64,000 bases of DNA from contig NZ_FNZE01000009.1 in assembly GCF_900109175.1 (NCBI RefSeq), forward strand, positions 156,537-220,536, read 5' to 3'. Positions 25,360 through 33,657 of the stretch are shown piece by piece. This DNA comes from Pseudomonas linyingensis. Lineage in GTDB: Bacteria; Pseudomonadota; Gammaproteobacteria; Pseudomonadales; Pseudomonadaceae. The notes beneath the pieces were generated by a model. The model was given only the letters and a program-made list of their open reading frames with translations. It was not told the DNA's origin and made no database searches. The first letter of the stretch is position 1, and each line of letters starts with the position of its first letter. The position numbers and the translations under genes were made by a program.

Positions 25360-27544
25360 GTCCGCAGGGTTCGCATTACTCGAACCGAGAATCCAGCGCT
25401 GGGTCTGGTCCGAGGGCTGGACCGCCCTGCGGGACGCCCAGGAGCGGGCCATCCCGGCGCTCCTGAGGGCAGACCAGGATGTCATCATTGCGGCCGCGAC
25501 GGCTGCAGGGAAAACCGAAGCCGCTTTCCTGCCCATCCTCACGCATCTCCTGCAGCATCAGGACTCACCGGGGGCAGTGCTCTACATCAGTCCCCTTAAG
25601 GCGCTGATCAACGACCAGTGGGATCGCTTGGCCAGACTTTGTGATGAGCTCGAACTTCCTGTCGTTGCCTGGCACGGGGATATCTCGTCGAGCCGCAAGC
25701 ATCGCTTCCTCAAGTCCCCGGAAGGCATTCTGCTGATCACACCTGAGTCGCTCGAAGCCTTGTTCGTGAACCGGGGAACCAGCCTGGCGGGGTTGTTCGC
25801 GAACCTGCGCTACCTGGTGGTGGATGAGCTACATGCCTTCATCGGCAGCGAGCGAGGCAAGCAACTGCAGTCCCTCATGCATCGTGTTGAAGCGATCATT
25901 GCTCGGCCCCTGCCCAGGGTCGGTCTTTCCGCCACACTGGGAGACATGACGCTGGCTGCGGCCTTCTTGCGTCCCAATGCCCCCCATCACGTCTCGGTGA
26001 TCGAGTCGAAGGGGACGGGACAGGTATTGAAGGTCCAGATCAGGGGGTATGCGGAGTCTCGACAGGACATCTCGGCGCCATCTGAGGGCGAAGAGGTGTT
26101 TTCCGCCGACCATGCCATTGCAGAGCATCTCTTTCAGGTGCTGCGGGGCAGCAACAACCTGATCTTCCCCAACAGCCGAGCCCAAGTGGAATGGTTCGCG
26201 GACAACCTGCGGCGACGTTGCGAGCAGGATGGCCTACCGAACGAGTTTTGGCCGCATCACGGGAGCTTGGCGAAGGAGATTCGAGAGGAAACCGAGAAAG
26301 CACTGAAAGCTGGCGGCCAACCCGCCACCGCGATCTGCACCACGACGTTAGAGCTGGGGGTGGACATCGGTAGCATCAAGACGGTGGCGCAGATCGGCCC
26401 ACCACCGTCGGTAGCCAGCCTGCGTCAGCGCCTGGGCCGATCCGGTCGCCGCCCGGGCGAGGCCGCAATTCTCCGGAGCTACTGCAAGGAGCGCCAGCTG
26501 GACGATGACTCTCCACTGTCGGATCGGCTCCGCCAAGGCTTGGTGCAAAACATCGCCATGATCAGGCTGTTGATGCAGGGCTGGTTCGAGCCGCCTCGAG
26601 TCCAAGGATTGCATCTGTCGACTCTGGTACAGCAATGCCTCTCGGTGATTGCCCAGCGGGGCGGTGCAACAGCGGCAGACCTTTGGAACACACTGATTCG
26701 AAGCGGTCCGTTCACCGGCGTTGAGCAGAGCAACTTCCTGAGTCTGCTTCGCGCCCTGGGTGACCGCGATTTGATTACCCAGGAAGCTTCGGGCCTCCTG
26801 TTGCCCGGTGTGCTGGGAGAGCGTCTGATCAACCACTACGACTTCTACAGCGCATTCGTCAGCAATGATGAGTTCCGCCTGGTTTGCGATGGCAAACCAC
26901 TCGGGGCACTGCCGGTCTCCAGGCCGCTGACCGTCGATCAGCGAGTCATCTTTGCCGGTCGCCGCTGGCGAGTCACGGATGTGGATACCGAGGCTAAGGT
27001 CATCGTCGTGAGGCCCGATCCTGGTGGTGCGCCTCCGTCCTTCGACGGACTTGGTGCTCGTGTACATGATCGGGTCAGGCAAGAGATGAAGACGGTTTTG
27101 CTGGGGACCGATGCCTACCCCTATCTCGACACCACTGCACAGGAGCTTCTGGCTCAGGCGCGCGGCACCTTTTCGGACCTCGGATTGGCCCATTCGAGCA
27201 TGACTGAAAGCGGAGGCAAGACCTGCCTTTTCACTTGGCAGGGAGATTGGGTAAACGATGCTCTGGCTATCCTGCTCACATATACCGGACTACCCAGTGA
27301 AAACACTGGCCTGGCGATTGAGGTCGACGGGAGTCGTGCATCACTAGCAGGTAAACTGCTGGAGATCTCGGAATGGGAAGATGTTCAGGCCGCTATGGTC
27401 TTGCGCGACGTACGGAATATGGTTCGCGAGAAGTGGGACTGGGCACTTCCAGCTGATCTGCTGATGAAGTCGTTTGCCACGATGCATCTGGATCTGAAAG
27501 GAGCCAGAGCAGTGGCAAACGAGCTGTCGAACTGTCAAAGCTGA
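25325..27544 (+). CDS. sngC: Shango defence protein SngC (Lhr-like DEAD/DEAH helicase)
   Basis: A 739-residue superfamily 2 helicase. Motif I is AAATAAGKTEAAFLPIL, motif II VVDELHAF, motif III GLSATLGD, and motifs IV-VI (IFPNSRAQVEWFADNLRR, TTLELGVDIGSI, QRLGRSGRR) are all intact. A winged-helix and Lhr-type C-terminal region follows, as in BrxHI/Lhr helicases. It is the third gene of the operon and overlaps sngB, as expected for Shango. All core motifs appear functional and the three genes show no frameshift. Confidence 0.88.
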   Translation: MLTMSLPPSNSESAGFALLEPRIQRWVWSEGWTALRDAQERAIPALLRADQDVIIAAATAAGKTEAAFLPILTHLLQHQDSPGAVLYISPLKALINDQWDRLARLCDELELPVVAWHGDISSSRKHRFLKSPEGILLITPESLEALFVNRGTSLAGLFANLRYLVVDELHAFIGSERGKQLQSLMHRVEAIIARPLPRVGLSATLGDMTLAAAFLRPNAPHHVSVIESKGTGQVLKVQIRGYAESRQDISAPSEGEEVFSADHAIAEHLFQVLRGSNNLIFPNSRAQVEWFADNLRRRCEQDGLPNEFWPHHGSLAKEIREETEKALKAGGQPATAICTTTLELGVDIGSIKTVAQIGPPPSVASLRQRLGRSGRRPGEAAILRSYCKERQLDDDSPLSDRLRQGLVQNIAMIRLLMQGWFEPPRVQGLHLSTLVQQCLSVIAQRGGATAADLWNTLIRSGPFTGVEQSNFLSLLRALGDRDLITQEASGLLLPGVLGERLINHYDFYSAFVSNDEFRLVCDGKPLGALPVSRPLTVDQRVIFAGRRWRVTDVDTEAKVIVVRPDPGGAPPSFDGLGARVHDRVRQEMKTVLLGTDAYPYLDTTAQELLAQARGTFSDLGLAHSSMTESGGKTCLFTWQGDWVNDALAILLTYTGLPSENTGLAIEVDGSRASLAGKLLEISEWEDVQAAMVLRDVRNMVREKWDWALPADLLMKSFATMHLDLKGARAVANELSNCQS

Positions 27545-27570
27545 AGCAAGGCAAGAGGGGATGCGCCTAA

Positions 27571-27714
27571 CGTGGCCGGAAGAAAGCCTTGAGCGATACT
27601 AGGATCGCCGAGCTACGCCGACGCGTCGATGCGCACGAGTCGAAAGCCGCCCTGGCCCTCGAGTTCGGCATCAGCCGGGCCACCCTTTATGAATACCTGC
27701 GCGCCGGCAATTAG
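27571..27714 (+). pseudogene. C-terminal remnant of a serine resolvase
   Basis: The reading frame GRKKALSDTRIAELRRR...KAALALEFGISRATLYEYLRAGN then stop is the helix-turn-helix tail of a Tn3-type serine resolvase/invertase. The catalytic N-terminal domain is missing, and a stop lies two codons before this segment. It sits 27 bases after the sngC stop and probably marks the edge of a former Tn3-family transposon. A related, longer resolvase pseudogene is at 47790-48294. Confidence 0.7.
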
Positions 27715-27759
27715 CCGGCCGCATCCGTTTTATTCCGTTACCAAACCAAAGGAGATGAC

Positions 27760-28125
27760 ATGTCCAAACTTGCCGAATTTCGCCGCGCGGAGCAGGCCCT
27801 CAAAGAACAGCTGGCACTGCTGGAGAAGCTCCAGGGCGACAGCGGCCTCCAGCGCGAGATGGAGTTCGAAGACAAGCTGAAGGCGCTGATGGGCGAGCAT
27901 GGCATGGATCTGGCGAAGGTGGTCGCCATTCTCAATCCGCAGCCAGCCGAGCTTGAACCGGCCGCGCCGGCTGTCGTGAAGCAGCGCCGTGCCCGTCAGG
28001 TGAAGCTGTACGTGCAACCGGTCACCGGCAAGCGCATCGAAACCAAGAGCGCGAATCACGCCTTGCTCAAGGCCTGGAAGGCAGAGTTCGGGGCAGATGT
28101 GGTGGAGGGGTGGAGGCAGGCCTAA
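27760..28125 (+). CDS. MvaT/MvaU-family H-NS-like nucleoid protein
   Basis: A 121-residue protein. The N-terminal half is an oligomerisation coiled coil starting MSKLAEFRRAEQALKEQLALLEKL. The C-terminal DNA-binding part ends YVQPVTGKRIETKSANHALLKAWKAEFGADVVEGW, the AT-hook-like module of MvaT proteins. These silence AT-rich horizontally acquired DNA. An excellent ribosome site (AAAGGAG) precedes the ATG. Carried next to the defence operon and an AT-rich transposon, it is probably an island-borne paralogue that dampens expression of the imported DNA. Confidence 0.9.
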   Translation: MSKLAEFRRAEQALKEQLALLEKLQGDSGLQREMEFEDKLKALMGEHGMDLAKVVAILNPQPAELEPAAPAVVKQRRARQVKLYVQPVTGKRIETKSANHALLKAWKAEFGADVVEGWRQA

Positions 28126-28333
28126 TTGGCTTGGCGGGTGATGTGTTGGGCAATCCCCGTGTGGATACGCCCCGACTGCCTGTCTGAGTGAGCGTGGAAC
28201 TGCGTCCGGATCTGCGGGGGCTGCGTGTAAGAGTGGCGTGGAGTCCGCATTTCGGTGGAGTGTGAGGGCTGATCGACGACTGTGCCCCCGGGGCCGGGTG
28301 AATCCGTCTCCGGCTCTGCAGCCAGTCTAGGTG

Positions 28334-28492
28334 TGGCCTGTGCGGTTAGTTTGTTAACTCAAGCTCGGATGACCATGGTTTCGAGACAAGGCGACGCGAC
28401 GAGTCATAGCAAGGCTGTGGCGAGGAGTGGCAACACAGTATCGTGACCATGGGCGCCGAAATTGACTAACTGAACTAACCAAACAGGCCACT
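28334..28492. repeat. MITE-like element with imperfect terminal inverted repeats
   Basis: About 160 bases flanked by related inverted arms: GGCCTGTGCGGTTAGTT near 28336 and the reverse complement of GGCCTGTTTGGTTAGTT ending near 28489, extended by TTA/CAA matches. The inside has a second dyad around GACCATGG and no open frame. It has the size and structure of a non-autonomous miniature transposable element. Confidence 0.55.
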
Positions 28493-28604
28493 AGCCATTT
28501 TGAGGATCCTTCAAGACGGTCGACAGCGGAGCTTAGTAGAACGTCACAGCATTTCCGGGCAATATATTATAGTGGTCAGCTGCAAAGGGGGAGTGTCCGC
28601 TTCT

Positions 28605-28790
28605 GGCCGATTCTGTTGAAAAAGTCCCGCCGCGATTTTTGCTCCCGAAATTGCGTGGTCGGCGTTGAAATCTGGTTCGTTAGGAAGGCGGAGCCGTCTT
28701 GGTTTTTACGTAGAAACACCAAAACCGAGCGTTGTTTGAGCTGCTGAAAGGCAGCCCTCCCAGATGTCGACTTTTTCAACAGAATCGGCC
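28605..28790. repeat. 186-bp miniature inverted-repeat element
   Basis: Perfect 22-bp terminal inverted repeats, beginning GGCCGATTCTGTTGAAAAAG at 28605 and ending with its complement at 28790. The left 80 bases recur in direct orientation at 30266-30345. It probably derives from the ends of an insertion sequence; no transposase is encoded inside. Confidence 0.75.
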
Positions 28791-28991
28791 GAAAGAGATC
28801 ATCCTGCTCACGATTCAGCTACCGGACGTGGAGCTGCCCTCCGGGAAAAACCACGATAAAATCCGTTATCGTCACTTTCCGGCCGGCGGTCGTTTCGCTA
28901 CCCTGAGCGCCTGTGCCGTGGGACTTGTTGGCATCGGCTCACCGACGCCTCCCCCCGCGGACGCCTGATTTAACTCACCCAGGAGTCGCCC

Positions 28992-29240
28992 ATGGAAACC
29001 CGGCAGGTCGTGATCGAAGACTGGGAAGGCGATGGCGGGATCCGCATTCCCGATGAGGCCCTGCAGGAAATGGGGGTAGACGTCGGGGACTCGCTGTACC
29101 TGATCGAGGAGTACGTGGGCACGACACGCTGCCTTGTGCTCAGCAAAACCCCGCGCATTCCCGATCGCGTCGATGAGCTGGTTGACCACTGGGAGTCCTT
29201 CGGCAAGGTGGCAGCCGAATTAGACACCAAAGATGAATGA
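28992..29240 (+). CDS. AbrB/MazE-like small protein
   Basis: An 82-residue protein. The N-terminal half (GGIRIPDEALQEMGVDVGDSLYLIEEYV) is a swapped-hairpin AbrB/MazE-type strand pattern, followed by LVLSKTPRIPDRVDELVDHW and an acidic tail. Such proteins act as antitoxins or transition-state-type DNA binders. CAGGAG precedes the ATG. No toxin gene follows: the next gene is an inositol monophosphatase-like enzyme. A fragment with a homologous C-terminus is at 35946-36069, so this family has been spread within the island. Confidence 0.65.
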   Translation: METRQVVIEDWEGDGGIRIPDEALQEMGVDVGDSLYLIEEYVGTTRCLVLSKTPRIPDRVDELVDHWESFGKVAAELDTKDE

Positions 29241-29339
29241 GCTGATCCCAGGGACTCCGTTTTTCTTGGTAGTAGCCTCGACGAGACGCCAAGGGAATGC
29301 AGATGAGCCCGTTGGAAGGCTTAGGCTCAAGGCCAGCCC

Positions 29340-30125
29340 ATGCTGAACGAAGTCATCCCACTGATTCTGCGCGCCGGAACGCTCATCGCTGCCGAGGCCA
29401 ATCGCCCGGGAGGCCCGCGCGGGGAAGGAGACAAGGCCGATATTGACGTCGAAGTTGAGATTCTGCTGCGCGAGGGACTGCTACGACTGCAGGCGGGTGA
29501 CTTCTGGGGAGAGGAGACGGGGAGCGCACTGACGGGGGCACCCTATTGCTGGGTGGTGGATCCGAACGATGGCACTTCCGATTTCTTGGCTGGCCGGCAG
29601 GGCTCGGCCATTTCCGTGGGGTTGCTTAGGGACTCCGAGCCAGTGCTGGGCGTTGTCTATGCGCCGACTTCTCCGCGCGGGCCGGACTGCATCAGCTGGG
29701 AGACTGGCATGACTGGCCTTCTGCGTAATGGCATACAAATTTCCCCCGACCTGTCTGCACGGCAACTCGACGCCGCTACGGTGGTCTTCGTAAGCACAGC
29801 CGCCAACCAAAAACCGGAGCTGAATGCCGAGCTTTGTTCACCAGCAGGCTTCAGCTCGATGCCCAGCATCGCTTATCGCCTCGCCCGGGTGGCCGCCGGC
29901 GACGGCATTGCGGGGGTTTCGCTCTACCCCGTATCTCCGCACGACGTAGTCGCCGGCCATGCCCTCCTCAAGGCTGCTGGCGGCGACTTGCTTGACCAAG
30001 ACGGCCACCCGATTCGTTACGACGACCTGAACAAACCGCTGTGCCGAAGCTGTTTCGGTGGAAATTTGGCTGTCAGTCAACGCTTGGCCGCACGCCCTTG
30101 GCGGCAGCGGCTTTCGATCCCCTGA
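29340..30125 (+). CDS. Inositol monophosphatase-family protein
   Basis: A 261-residue member of the IMPase/CysQ/SuhB fold. The metal-binding motifs are present: WGEETGS near residues 56-62, the signature WVVDPNDGTSDFL near 71-83 and a C-terminal LYPVSPHDVVAGHALLKAAGG. In canonical enzymes the signature reads DPIDGT; here Ile is replaced by Asn. It probably dephosphorylates a small phosphorylated substrate. Its ribosome site is weak. A stretch of similar composition to its neighbours suggests it came with the island. Confidence 0.8.
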   Translation: MLNEVIPLILRAGTLIAAEANRPGGPRGEGDKADIDVEVEILLREGLLRLQAGDFWGEETGSALTGAPYCWVVDPNDGTSDFLAGRQGSAISVGLLRDSEPVLGVVYAPTSPRGPDCISWETGMTGLLRNGIQISPDLSARQLDAATVVFVSTAANQKPELNAELCSPAGFSSMPSIAYRLARVAAGDGIAGVSLYPVSPHDVVAGHALLKAAGGDLLDQDGHPIRYDDLNKPLCRSCFGGNLAVSQRLAARPWRQRLSIP

Positions 30126-30265
30126 CATCCTGAGCACCTCGTGCTCCCCACACTGGGAAAGGTAAAGCGATCGTGCGTGCACTGAACACACAGCTTGGAT
30201 CGGCTGCTGTTGGTCAGTAGAGGCTGCTATCGACCCGGAGCGGCCGGTCACGACAGGCAGGAAGC

Positions 30266-30358
30266 GGCCGATTCTGTTGAAAAACTCCCGCCGCGTTTTT
30301 TGCTCCCGAAATTGCATGGCCGGCGTTGAAATCTGGTTCGTTAGGTGGCGGAGCATGT
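30266..30358. repeat. Partial copy of the miniature element at 28605
   Basis: Starts GGCCGATTCTGTTGAAAAAC and continues with about 90% visual identity through GAAATCTGGTTCGTTAGG, then diverges. Only the left half is present. It abuts the 3' end of the DUF6088-like gene. Confidence 0.65.
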
Positions 30359-30997
30359 TTAATTTTGATGTATGCCCTTTCGGACGAAGTCCCTCATCCA
30401 GCGAGGCATTCTGCAGCGGCAAAGCATGGCGAGATCATCGTCGCTCAAGAATGCCTTGAGGTGAGATAGAACTTGATCGTCGATACCTCTTTTGCCGATG
30501 TAGTGCAGTGCGATCAGTGCTATGCCTGCAGGGCTGCCGGCGCATTGCAGTTTGTCGGGTGTGACATGTCGCAGGTGTGCGACAGCTGCGCCCAGGTGCA
30601 CCGTGCGACTGCGCCCACTGGTGTAGAACATCGGGACCAGCTGCATTTGGGTACTGAGTCTGAGTCGTCGTACCGCTTCCGCCCCGTGAACTTGCAAGGT
30701 TTCAACATTGCACCGGGCGATCAGCCGGACCAGCTGCTCAACGCCCGGCCTGACTCGGCCGATGTAGCGGTTGAGCTTGGGGCGCATGTAGACGCCCCGC
30801 ACGATGCGCTCCAGATCGCCGCGGGCGCACAGGCGCGACAGCGCCCTGCTAATGGCTGCGGGGGAGCCCAGATCCGCTAGTAGGGTGCGGCTGAACAATC
30901 GGCCCTTGGGCATGCGCTGGATGCGCCGGAAGACCACGTCCGTTACGGACGTACCTTCGGCGGGAGGCGCCAAGCGTTCGCAAGCATCTAGAAGCAT
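30359..30997 (-). CDS. DUF6088 / AbiEi-like antitoxin-type protein
   Basis: A 212-residue protein with the AbiEi-type N-terminal winged helix (IQRMPKGRLFSRTLLADLGSPAAISRALSRLCARGDLERIVRGVYMRPKLN) followed by a DUF6088-like body (HGAEAVRRLRLSTQMQLVPMFYTSGRSRTVHLG). These proteins are the regulator/antitoxin halves of type IV toxin-antitoxin pairs, whose toxin is an AbiEii-type nucleotidyltransferase. No such toxin is present, and the gene ends against a mobile-element fragment, so the pair seems to have lost its toxin. The start is uncertain: no good ribosome site precedes the ATG at 30997. Confidence 0.65.
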   Translation of the reverse strand: MLLDACERLAPPAEGTSVTDVVFRRIQRMPKGRLFSRTLLADLGSPAAISRALSRLCARGDLERIVRGVYMRPKLNRYIGRVRPGVEQLVRLIARCNVETLQVHGAEAVRRLRLSTQMQLVPMFYTSGRSRTVHLGAAVAHLRHVTPDKLQCAGSPAGIALIALHYIGKRGIDDQVLSHLKAFLSDDDLAMLCRCRMPRWMRDFVRKGIHQN

Positions 30998-31254
30998 GGT
31001 GCCATACCATGGCCGCGCGTCTGACCTGTGACTCGGCACAGTGGTTGACTGTGGCTGGGAGAGCCACACGGTCCGATCACACTGGGCAGCAGGTGGCGAG
31101 GTAGTTCGCGGAAGGCGGCCTGCAGTTCGGCCACCGTCTCGCCTTCGTAGTTGATCAGCTCGCGAATGAAGAGCAGCTTGCCGAACAGGCAATTGTCCTC
31201 GGCGCTGGTTTCGATGGAGCCGTAATAGCCCCGGTATTGCCGCAGGTTGTTCAC
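30988..31254 (-). pseudogene. HicB-like antitoxin, C-terminally truncated
   Basis: The frame from a GTG at 31254 (AGGAGG upstream) reads VNNLRQYRGYYGSIETSAEDNCLFGKLLFIRELINYEGETVAELQAAFRELPRHLL, a HicB fold N-terminal domain. After about 58 residues it leaves the family and runs through a hairpin (31050-31068, TGTGGCT/AGCCACA) to a stop inside the next gene. The usual C-terminal DNA-binding part and the HicA toxin are missing. It starts 5 bases after the zinc/AbrB-like gene and was probably co-transcribed with it. Confidence 0.65.
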
Positions 31255-31258
31255 GGAG

Positions 31259-31615
31259 TCAGTCCTCCTGCCCTGGGTCAGGATCGTCGTCGAACATATG
31301 ATTAACCCAATGCGCGTGCTTGAGCGTGGCCATTGCGTAGCCGAAGCAGGACCTGCACAGTTGCATCCTTTCGCGCTCGCCATCACGCCACTGGGCCTGC
31401 AGGACACCATGCCCCGTTTCGGCTGTACTGGCGTCGCACACGTCGCACCGCACGACCTTCATCAGCCGTATCGCCGAGCTGTCGTCCGGGTCAGGATCCA
31501 GCTCCAGAGTGTCGCCCTTGGCCAATCCTGCGGCCTGGAGCAAATCGTCCGGCAGCTCTAGGATCACGTCGCCGCTGCCGTCCCCGGCGTCGCGGCAGGT
31601 CAGTTTCCATTTCAT
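31259..31615 (-). CDS. AbrB-like protein with C-terminal four-cysteine zinc motif
   Basis: A 118-residue protein. The first 45 residues have an AbrB/MazE-like pattern (GSGDVILELPDDLLQAAGLAKGDTLELDPDP). The second half contains CDVC...CRSC, a likely zinc site, followed by FGYAMATLKHAHWVNHMFDDD. GGAGGG lies upstream of the ATG. The HicB-like gene begins 5 bases after its stop, so the two form one transcription unit that looks like a composite antitoxin or regulatory operon. The zinc extension is not known to me from a named AbrB family. Confidence 0.6.
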   Translation of the reverse strand: MKWKLTCRDAGDGSGDVILELPDDLLQAAGLAKGDTLELDPDPDDSSAIRLMKVVRCDVCDASTAETGHGVLQAQWRDGERERMQLCRSCFGYAMATLKHAHWVNHMFDDDPDPGQED

Positions 31616-31794
31616 CTAATTCCCTCCGCTGTCCCTCCCGGCAGGTGCCCACCTGGGAGAGCATTGGTCAGATCCCAACTTTACGCTGCCGGCTCCTAAA
31701 AATGGGGCAGCAACGCCTCCACATTCAGCTTGATGATCTGTGATTACTCAATGACACTTAATATTTCGGGGCACAACCTCCGCATGAGGTAGGC

Positions 31795-31980
31795 ATGAAA
31801 CACCAGAAAGTATCTGACAAGCACGCCATGATCGCGAAATTCACGGAAGAGGCCATGCAGTTAGGCGGCCGCGTTTCAGCCAACCAGCGCCACTTCATAA
31901 AGGCAGCTCTTGCCCATGGCAAAACGATGGAGCCTGCAGGTCGCCTCGCGGGAGCCAACAGGGAGTGCAGTCATGCCTGA
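31795..31980 (+). CDS. Small hypothetical protein
   Basis: A 61-residue basic protein (MKHQKVSDKHAMIAKFTEEAMQLGGRVSANQRHFIKAALAHGK...). GAGGTAG before the ATG and the 8-base overlap of its stop with the next start support it as a real gene. No family is recognised. The two-gene layout is like small toxin-antitoxin or regulatory pairs, but nothing in the sequence proves that. Confidence 0.45.
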   Translation: MKHQKVSDKHAMIAKFTEEAMQLGGRVSANQRHFIKAALAHGKTMEPAGRLAGANRECSHA

Positions 31981-32143
31981 TCAGTCCAAGCAAGAGGCCG
32001 TCACGCTTAGCGCCGAGGCCCTCCAGGCACTCCTCGACGAGCTGGAGGATCTTCGTATCGAGCGTGTTGCGTGCGATCGTATACCCACCATCCAAGTATC
32101 TAAGCTGCTATCTATAGAGGCCATGCGGGCCTGCTTTCGTTGA
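31973..32143 (+). CDS. Small hypothetical protein, second of a coupled pair
   Basis: A 56-residue acidic protein (MPDQSKQEAVTLSAEALQALLDELEDLRIERVACDRIPTIQVSKLL...) whose ATG lies inside the end of the preceding gene. The helical LSAEALQALLDELEDLRIER segment could mediate dimerisation. Function unknown. Confidence 0.4.
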   Translation: MPDQSKQEAVTLSAEALQALLDELEDLRIERVACDRIPTIQVSKLLSIEAMRACFR

Positions 32144-32484
32144 TGCGCAGGCGAGCAGAGTCCAGTCACGGAGTTGATCAGTCACTTAACGGTGACTCGA
32201 CACGCAAGGCCTCCAGCCCGTCCAGAGCTGTTTTTGCCAGCAAAACCGCCGGCCGGCCACCGCCCATGAATAGACGCGCCCCCCCGGGGATCACGAGCTC
32301 ACCGCAATCGGGTGGCCTCCACCAGCGCTTCACAGCGGGCCCGACGCAATCTGCACATTAGTAATGAGTGAAGGGGGCCTCGTGGTGGTTCAAGAAGCCG
32401 AGTCTCGGGTTCGGGAGATGTAGGCTTGGGCCGAGTGTGTATCTGAAAGCAGAGTGATGGCCTGGTGGCGGCGTAGGCTACAGA
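32144..32484. other. Gene-free stretch
   Basis: No gene, repeat or clear signal was recognised between the small coupled pair and the 3' end of the AAA ATPase gene. Confidence 0.5.
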
Positions 32485-33645
32485 TCAGGTTTGTTGACGT
32501 TTGAGCCACTGCGTCATGGAGGCGTCCTCCAGTGCGTATTCGCCGCGGTTGGATTTCCAAACCAATCCTTTATCGCGAAGCCCGATGATCGCGTTCTGGA
32601 TCGTGGTGGTGGTTGGCTGAATGTCGCTTCCCTTTTGCTCCAGGGCGCGGCCGACCGCGAGTAGGGTGGTCTCTGCGTAGGGAAGGAAAGCCTCCTTTTT
32701 GAGTGCCAGGTCTGCCATGACGTCCAGCACAGCCTGCTGCGCCGGTGTCAGGGTGTTGTAGGCGCTCTCATACTCCCCCCAGGCGCCGGTCTGGATGGCA
32801 AGTGCGTCGCTGTGTAGCAGCTGGCCGAGGTTGCCGGCGTCGCCGATATCGAGCCCGACATCCTTGATGATGGCTGCCAACAGTTCCGGCCGGTTGCCGA
32901 CCATCCTGAAAGCGTCTGCCATGTCGTCGGCTGAGAACTGATTGCCCTCAGCCAGGCGCGCATTCACATGGGTGGAGTACGCCTCGATGTAATCCCACCC
33001 GAGCAGAGGGAAGGTGGTGATGCTTGCGCCATAGAATGGCTGACTGCGGTTGGACACGAGGTTGGCCAGCTTGTCACGACTGGAACCGGTGAAGATGAGG
33101 CGGAGGCCCTCGCGAGCTCGCCCCAGATTGAGTGCGTCGCGTGCAGCCTTCAGGCCAAACATGGCATTGATGCCTTTGTCGGTGTTCAAGGCGAGCTGGG
33201 CTTCGTCGATGATCAGGACGATCAACTTGTCAGATGCTTGATGAAGCAATTCGAGGGCCTGGGCTAGGGTTGCGTCGGGCGGCAGCTCGGATTTCGAGAG
33301 GTTCCATGCCAGGGCCCGAAGTGTGCTGGTCTTGTTGGCGCCGATAGACTTGGTCAGCTTGAGCAGGCGGCCTTCATACGTGGACAGCGTTTTGGCTATG
33401 GCGGTGGCGATCAGGTCTCCTGGGTCGGTCTTCTTGTTGCCCCACAGGTCAACGTAGACCGGCAGCCATCCGGAAGCCTCGCACTGCGGGATGAGATCTA
33501 CCTTCAGGAAGGTGCTCTTACCAGTGCCGCGCGGAGAGGTGAGGAACAGGCCTGAGCTGTAATCGGCCAGGCCTTCGCCGGCCAGATCGCGAACCAGGGA
33601 TGCGGCAAGAGCGGGGCGGTTGAAGACGAAGCGTTGCAGGCTCAT
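32485..33645 (-). CDS. AAA-family ATP-binding protein
   Basis: A 386-residue ATPase of the Orc1/Cdc6-like or archaeal-ATPase style. Walker A is FLTSPRGTGKSTFL (near residues 33-46), Walker B LIVLIIDEAQLAL (about 140-152), sensor 1 LIFTGSSRDKL; a winged-helix-like C-terminus (IQNAIIGLRDKGLVWKSNRGEYALEDASMTQWL) follows. It stands alone, with a palindrome just upstream of the ATG that suggests tight regulation. ATPases of this kind occur singly in mobile islands, some with defence roles; the function here is unknown. Confidence 0.75.
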   Translation of the reverse strand: MSLQRFVFNRPALAASLVRDLAGEGLADYSSGLFLTSPRGTGKSTFLKVDLIPQCEASGWLPVYVDLWGNKKTDPGDLIATAIAKTLSTYEGRLLKLTKSIGANKTSTLRALAWNLSKSELPPDATLAQALELLHQASDKLIVLIIDEAQLALNTDKGINAMFGLKAARDALNLGRAREGLRLIFTGSSRDKLANLVSNRSQPFYGASITTFPLLGWDYIEAYSTHVNARLAEGNQFSADDMADAFRMVGNRPELLAAIIKDVGLDIGDAGNLGQLLHSDALAIQTGAWGEYESAYNTLTPAQQAVLDVMADLALKKEAFLPYAETTLLAVGRALEQKGSDIQPTTTTIQNAIIGLRDKGLVWKSNRGEYALEDASMTQWLKRQQT

Positions 33646-33657
33646 TGGATTATCCTG

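Larger units (their letters stand above)
28126..28991. other. Gene-free stretch holding two miniature elements
   Basis: No gene is supported between the MvaT-like gene and the AbrB-like gene. The stretch holds the MITE-like elements at 28334-28492 and 28605-28790. A short frame (28732-28968) covers part of the second element and has no recognisable product. Confidence 0.6.

Noticed and set aside
31259..31615. HicA toxin partner for the HicB-like fragment
   Set aside because: The neighbouring gene has an AbrB-like start and a zinc motif, not the double-stranded-RNA-binding fold pattern of HicA.
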